Translations under genes and position numbers: made by a program | Part shown: positions 60,001 to 64,000 of the stretch, piece after piece | How positions within the stretch are numbered: position 1 is the first letter of the stretch | Layout: every line of letters starts with the position of its first letter | Assembly: GCA_029204225.1 (NCBI GenBank) | Contig: CM055093.1 | Span: 23,725,912-23,789,911 of the forward strand | Source of the DNA: Diphasiastrum complanatum | Taxonomy: Eukaryota > Streptophyta > Lycopodiopsida > Lycopodiales > Lycopodiaceae | Direction: 5' to 3' | DNA length: 64,000 nucleotides | Notes under the pieces: model-generated | What the model saw: only the letters and a program-made list of their open reading frames with translations | The model's database searches: none | Told to the model about the DNA's origin: nothing

Positions 60001-60983
60001 GACAATAAGGATGTAAAGTATTCCTTATGTCTTGTCATGTGAGATGAGGCTCCACTATCAATCCACCAAGGATCATTATCATCTATGTTGGCTAACAAAC
60101 TTGAAGTCATAACAAGTGATTCACATGTGTTATGTTCTTCCTCATCTATTGTAAGATTTCCTTGCCTCTCTCCTTGCTCTCTTTTCTTCTTATAACATTC
60201 ATTTGCAAAATGACCTTTTATCCCACAATAAAAGCACTTGAACTTTGACTTATTGTTCTTAGTAGAAGAGAAAGAGGAAGAGTGATCATCATGATCAAAG
60301 TTACCACCTTTGGACCATTTCCCTTTGCCTTTACCTTTGCCCTTGAATTTGCCTTTTGTGAAGAAAGCCTCTTCACCTCCACCTTGCAAGGATGCACCAT
60401 CAAGCTTTGATTGCAACCTATGTTCTTCAGCCAATAAGATTTCTTGCAAGTCAACCACACTTGGCAAGACTCTTTGAATGGCAAAACTTTGCACAAGGTT
60501 AGCATGTTCATTTAGCAAACCATTCAACATAACTTGGACTATTTCACCATCTTTTATGTTCTCATCAATGCATGCTAAATCATCACTTAGGGACTTAACT
60601 CTCAAGATAAATGCATGAGCACTTTCACCCTCTCTTTGCCTACTAGAAAATATTTGTCTCCTTAGGGTCAATACCCTAGATGTGGACTTTGATTCAAAGA
60701 GCTTCTTTAAGGCATTCCATGCCTCACTTGCACTTTGACACTTTCCAACTTCCTTGAGAAGTTCATTTGTAACATTCATTTTAATGATATGAAGAGCCCT
60801 TTTGGCCTTCTTATCAAACCTTTGTTGCTCTTGAAGTGTGAGAGGTCTCTCTTCAATTTCTGCAACTATGTCCATGAGTTCATTCAACTCAAGTAAGGAC
60901 TCCATCCTCACTTTCCAAGTAGAGTAGTTTGATGAACTCAACCTTTCACTAGACTCTAGCATGATCCCACCATTGGAAGCCAT
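57030..60983 (-). CDS. gag-pol: Element I Gag-Pol polyprotein, 1317 residues
   Basis: A single uninterrupted frame starting MASNGGIMLESSERLS. Gag contains NYSTWKVRMES and a CCHC zinc knuckle (residues 250-263, CFYCGIKGHFANEC). The protease active site is DSGA (309-312). Integrase has HHCC (H442, H447, C476, C479) and the triad D506, D568, E604, with the DD35E spacing. RT has YVDD at 990-993. RNase H has FSDSDFAGD (D1154) and STEAEYKA (E1195). The length and order PR-IN-RT-RH are standard for Ty1/copia. The terminal codons overlap the polypurine tract and the stop TGA lies inside the LTR. It acts in the cytoplasm as capsid and reverse transcriptase, and in the nucleus for integration. Confidence 0.97.
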   Translation of the reverse strand: MASNGGIMLESSERLSSSNYSTWKVRMESLLELNELMDIVAEIEERPLTLQEQQRFDKKAKRALHIIKMNVTNELLKEVGKCQSASEAWNALKKLFESKSTSRVLTLRRQIFSSRQREGESAHAFILRVKSLSDDLACIDENIKDGEIVQVMLNGLLNEHANLVQSFAIQRVLPSVVDLQEILLAEEHRLQSKLDGASLQGGGEEAFFTKGKFKGKGKGKGKWSKGGNFDHDDHSSSFSSTKNNKSKFKCFYCGIKGHFANECYKKKREQGERQGNLTIDEEEHNTCESLVMTSSLLANIDDNDPWWIDSGASSHMTRHKEYFTSLLSYEGEGNIIYTANDGQCDIKGIGTIPISLSTNRKANLENVLYIPSITKNLLSVSQMIDKGLDVEFIGDACLISKCGSLIAQGRRHGKLFKLDACVISNHEGCMAREQLTNQEVWHKRLGHPNFKSLEVMAKKELVLGLPKSLVANNSVCEHCALSKSHRLAYSRSTSRSKEAFQLVHSDIHSSSTTSNGGAKMYATFIDDFSRYTWIYLLKSKDEVFAAFVKFKNEMENQFNTKIKCLRSDNGGEYTSNRFKDFCIAHGIKREMSSPRTPQQNGVAERKNRTLCECAKAMRLHANLAKSFWGEALACANYLCNRWTSASLDGKTPHEVLYGRRPSVKHCRIFGCTCFVNITLDDRTKEDPSSKKGVFVGYSEVSKAYKVYIPSTKKVVISRDVIFHEENVSNVVDVDVDVPTNHHDVQDVLDEDGDATPKQTSRKTQRQRAKPSRLTYDEKGKQVVDNSNFAFLTSFDEPTCVGEAIQKKEWIQAMDHEHQALIKSNTWRLVKLPKDKKAIGCKWIFKIKTNQDGSINKYKARLVAKGYAQEYGIDYDETFAPVAKMVTIRILISLATLYDWDMWQMDVTNAFLNGDLEEDIYMEQPEGYVSHDEPNHVCYLQKSLYGLKQAPRSWYAKLNSFLLSQNFVMSEYDHSLYFRLNENDITLLLIYVDDIILSGGNNLDIDEIKMALKREFEIQDLGKLHYILGIEIIRTSKSTFICQEKYVNSILKRFHMEDCKVVSTPMESNVKLTTRSNERSFKDITLYRKLIGSLIWLTITRPDLSFVVGKLSQFMQDPSEAYWKLGKRVLRYISGSRDFGILYGGTTPNLCGFSDSDFAGDQMDRKSTSAFAIYLGDGVVSWLSKKQPTISLSSTEAEYKALTTCTKEILWIKRMLLDLHLLEPENTPIILCDNLSAQSLASNPVFHARSKHIEIAHHFVRDQVIAKEVELQHVSSKECVADIFTKPLGKDLYLMHRSNLGMCSKTMLKLASNVEEGV
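57035..57044 (-). promoter_or_regulatory. Element I polypurine tract
   Basis: Minus-strand GAAGAGGGAG directly before the 3' LTR; it would prime plus-strand DNA synthesis. It also encodes the last residues of Gag-Pol. Confidence 0.85.
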
Positions 60984-62143
60984 GATTCTAATGTTTCTTC
61001 AACTTTTAGGTTCTGTCCTAAAGCACTTAGCACTCACTTTTCTCTCAACAAATGATAGATAAAGAGATCTATGAAGATTTAGGACCCTAAAACACTTCTA
61101 TCTTGAACCTAGATGGTTTCCAAGCATAGAAAGGAAGATTGAAACACATGCAACACTTTGCACACACTAAGAATGGATTACAAAATCAAACCAACCTGAA
61201 CACACTCTTGCTTAAGCTCTCAAACTTTCCAGCAAGTGACCAAATCAAGTTATGGTGTGAAGAGTTACTTGCATTCTTAGAAAATACCCAAAACTAGGAT
61301 GCCAAGATTACCTAGTAATGAACAAACTTGATCAACATATGATCAACACACTAAGATATTGATTCAACCTGTAAAACCACATGTAAACCACACTTCTAAA
61401 AGTTTATAAACTCCAGCAAGTGATAAATACAAGATTTAGAGGTGAATGAATGAGCACACTTAGTGAATCACAAGACTAGCTTCACTATCTTGTCAAATCT
61501 TGGTGTTTAGATGTAGATCTAAGATCACTTCACATGAGAATGTTCCTCAACCTGTTAAGAACCTGAAAACACACTTGCATAATGGTTAACACCTTCCAGC
61601 AAATGCTCCAATCAAATTACATAAGGAGAGTTACTTACATGCTCAACAAAGTACACCAAAATTTATGCCAAAATTGATGACAATCTTTACAATATGCTCT
61701 TCACAATGGAGCTTACAATATGTTCACCCAAAAAAGGGGATCTTTCATCCAAATGGGAGCTTTGCTTAGCCTTTAGGAGAATTACAACTCACTCAAAAGA
61801 GCATTTGTCATCCACTTAAGGAGAAGTTTCATCCACTTAAGGAGAGTGTTCATCCAAGAATGGAGATTGTCAACAATAGGATTGAAAAGAACATTGTTAG
61901 TATTGAATATGCACAAGCCTCACAATCACAAATGATTAGGTGTTATGATCTGATCCAAAATAGTTTCTTTTCAGCCTCTGATCTTCAATAGACCTGAAAT
62001 ATGCTTTTGATCCACAAGTTCAACTCACAAAACAAAGGTTAGTAAGATTTGATCAACAAAGCAATGCAAAATCATGCTAGAACTTGATCAAACATCCAAA
62101 TATCACCAAAAATGGAATACTTACTGTAAATAGAAGCCAACCA
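60984..62143 (-). other. Element I 5' untranslated leader
   Basis: About 1.16 kb between primer site and the gag ATG, without long ORFs. The words CCAGCAA(G/A)TG, CTTGAT and CACTTA recur, indicating an internal imperfect repeat of roughly 200 bp (for example AACCTG...CACACTT...CCAGCAAGTGA near 61193, 61370 and 61545). Confidence 0.7.
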
Positions 62144-62155
62144 GCTCTGATACCA
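62144..62155 (-). promoter_or_regulatory. Element I primer-binding site
   Basis: Minus-strand TGGTATCAGAGC abuts the 5' LTR end. It is an exact initiator-tRNA-Met type match. Confidence 0.95.
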
Positions 62156-62764
62156 TGTGAAAAATACAGATCCTAAGTGGATCTAAACTCCAAGATCATT
62201 GGCTTGAATGCTTGCACTCCAAACTACATAAGCTAGGAATTGGCAACACATTCTATGCTACCTAGAATGCAAAGAACTTGATCAAAAAGCATTTATCACA
62301 AATGGAAACTTCCATAAACATCAAGTGCGGCCCAAAATAGCATTATACAGTCCATAATACATCAGCCTACCACTTTTGGAAATCACCTAAGATCATACAC
62401 AATAGCTTGAAGACAATACACACAACAATGCTCTCAATGGAGGAAGAAACAATGACAATGATCTATTGATCTCAATGAAGCATACAAAAGGTTTCTCCAA
62501 CCTGTTTTCCACGACTTCCCTACTATTTATGGATGAGGAAGATGACTCTCTCTCCTCTCTCTAGAAGGTACTTGACCCTAGATATTCCCTATATAGGAAA
62601 AATAGCTAAAAATGGCTTATATGACCAAAATACATCAAAATGGTCTACAGTAAATAAAAACATTGTGGCCTGGTTCACACGTGTGAAACTCCAGAACCAA
62701 AACTATTTACAATTTTAGCCAATTTAGGCCTCAAACTAGCTAGGAAATGTTGACAATTTTCACA
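62156..62764 (-). repeat. Element I 5' LTR
   Basis: 609 bp, same ends as the 3' LTR, with CACACGTGTG at 62676-62685 and the TATA region at about 62589-62599. Transcription is predicted leftward, away from the EXORDIUM-like gene. It lacks the 45-bp hairpin segment of the 3' LTR. Confidence 0.95.
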
Positions 62765-63327
62765 TAGAACTGTTCTTGATTCCAAACTATTGCACATGAA
62801 TCTCAAAGAGAATGTACTTCTCTCAATGTTGAACTAGCTCCAATTAGAATGTGGACATGTTAGATCTATTTGAGGACTTGAAGGACGCACAAGTACAATT
62901 TTAAGCTATAGAACAAATAGAACCAAGTTTGTAATCCTTTCCTTGTTTTCTTTTCAAAAAGGTGTCTTTAATATCCATCCATTTTTTCGAGTTCTTTTGA
63001 AATGGAAAAGTGCACAATAGCAAATAGTAAATATATGGCAATCTCTTTGGTGCATTTTGTAGTAGGTACAATCAGTTTGATTGTTGTTATACAAATAGAC
63101 ATGTTGACTTTTTTGAGTATGTGTTCCATCATTAATCAAAATGATTTAAGTGTTGACATGCCTGTTGTTACAATGTCGTTGGACAACAATTCTTCAGCAC
63201 AATTTGCAAGAGATGATTTGCACAAACCAAGACAAAAAAGCTTTAGTGATTTCAAAATATCCTCACAGGTTCTCATCAATATTCCCAAGTTAGTAGCCAC
63301 AAAAAAAACCTAAAAGGGATCATTTGA
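62765..63327 (+). other. Upstream region of the EXORDIUM-like gene; possible N-terminal coding part
   Basis: It starts with TAGAA (target duplication). An ORF at 63002-63313 has an internal hydrophobic stretch (MAISLVHFVVGTISLIVVIQ) that would suit a secretion signal, which this family needs. It ends in another frame than the EXORDIUM-like frame, just after an eight-A run (63301-63308). In the EXORDIUM frame itself a TGA lies at 63325. So either the 5' part is frameshifted and broken, or an intron or different start is used. I cannot decide. Confidence 0.4.
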
Positions 63328-64000
63328 TCAGATTTTCAACCACTAGTGGACAAGATGTACGAACCGATTCAAGTTTATCCCATTTGGTATGGAAATTGGC
63401 CTGAAAGCCATAAGATTGTTGTGCGCATCGCAATTCTTTCTTTGACTCCACAGTCTTCGATTGAGGGTTTTCCAAACCTAGCCAATTGGTGGAACATAGC
63501 CACAAAGTACTATTACTCTAAGCATGCTTCTGGAAATCAAGTCAATGTTAGCAATGTTGTAATACTTTTTGAAGAGGCTAACGATCCCTATTCCATTGGA
63601 AAGTCCCTTGGCCCATCAGATCTTGACATATTCAATATTTTGAGTAGAAATTTGAAGCTTGAGAATAATGAATCTGGGGAACTAGTGAGTGTTGGTGTCT
63701 TGCCCACCAATACAAATGGTATATACCTCATTATGCCTAGTGGGGATGTAAACTACACTGACTTTGGTGCTTGTGGCTTCCATTATTTCATGTGTCTTAG
63801 TGATTGGAATGTGTCCAAGGCAAAATTTTGTAAAAACAAAAGCACACTCCTTATCTATGCATTTGTTCCATTACCCTCTCGAATAAACACTCTCATCCAA
63901 GAACAAAATTGTCTTAGTACTGACTTAGTGTATGTTCCACGTCTTCCACATCATTCTATCTCTCCAGACGGGGGCCTCGATTCCATGTTGAGTGTAATTA
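63328..64000 (+). CDS. EXORDIUM / phosphate-induced protein 1 family, partial (3' end beyond window)
   Basis: The frame is open from 63328 to the window edge (ATG at 63355, 215 codons to 63999). It shows the family's hallmarks in order: VYPIWYGNWPESHK (about 63373), a WW pair in LANWWNIA, GKSLGPSDLD, GIYLIMPSGDV, the Cys-containing CGFHYF, and SPDGGLDSMLSVI near the edge, which precedes the HE(L/I)AE region in known members. Family proteins are secreted cell-wall proteins of about 300-330 residues linked to brassinosteroid and phosphate responses. Those roles are family knowledge, not shown here. The N-terminal signal is not in this frame (see 62765-63327), so it could be a pseudogene. Confidence 0.85.

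Larger units (their letters stand above)
56381..62764 (-). mobile_element. Element I: full-length Ty1/copia retrotransposon, apparently intact
   Basis: 6384 bp with LTRs 62156-62764 (5') and 56381-57034 (3'), primer site, an uninterrupted gag-pol, polypurine tract and TAGAA target duplications. Apart from one 45-bp length difference the LTRs differ at only a few bases by eye, so the insertion is recent. All catalytic motifs are present, so it may be autonomous. It lies divergent to, and about 0.6 kb from, the EXORDIUM-like coding sequence. Confidence 0.95.

Overview
The window is a piece of a large, transposon-rich land-plant nuclear genome. It is AT-rich and dominated by nested, mostly broken Ty1/copia and Ty3/gypsy LTR retrotransposons. 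The copia primer-binding sites match the plant initiator-tRNA-Met form (TGGTATCAGAGC). The right edge carries a gene fragment of the EXORDIUM / phosphate-induced-1 family, which is typical of plants. The sequence does not let me name a species.

Layout, left to right. 0-9 kb: the N-terminal piece of an unrecognised minus-strand gene at the very edge (1-198), then a long copy (1548-6819) of a repeat of unknown class. A solo LTR (2530-3361, target duplication ATAGG) sits inside that repeat, and gene-like, already broken ORFs follow. A decayed second copy of the edge-gene sequence lies at 8578-8952. 9-13.4 kb: two long CT microsatellites and otherwise featureless DNA. 13.4-20 kb: a copia LTR with a tandemly repeated primer-binding site (element A), interrupted by a second copia element (B) whose two LTRs do not match. 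20.3-31.7 kb: two closely related copia elements tail to tail (C1 plus, C2 minus), an inverted repeat with arms of about 5 kb. 31.7-39.6 kb: a mosaic of copia fragments (D', D, E) and a gypsy LTR/gag piece. 41-51 kb: an isolated copia LTR (F), then a degenerate minus-strand gypsy element (gag, RT, integrase) split by a Tnt1-like copia element (H). 51.6-55.2 kb: the second, inverted copy of the left repeat. It lacks the solo LTR and so serves as an empty site. 55.6-56.2 kb: a degenerate tandem repeat also found near 40.3-40.9 kb. 56.4-62.8 kb: a full-length, apparently young copia element (I) with one uninterrupted 1317-residue Gag-Pol, near-identical LTRs and a TAGAA target duplication. 63.3-64 kb: the EXORDIUM-like gene, running off the right edge.

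Only element I looks potentially autonomous. Each of the other elements carries stops, frameshifts, deletions or a missing end. The most unusual observations are the copia palindrome, the five-fold primer-binding-site array, the mismatched LTRs of element B, the recurrent CACACGTGTG palindrome in LTRs and leaders of several elements, a 121-codon ORF kept open in both copies of the unclassified repeat, and the young insertion about 0.6 kb upstream of the EXORDIUM-like coding sequence. I found no rRNA, tRNA gene, CRISPR array or bacterial-type operon.
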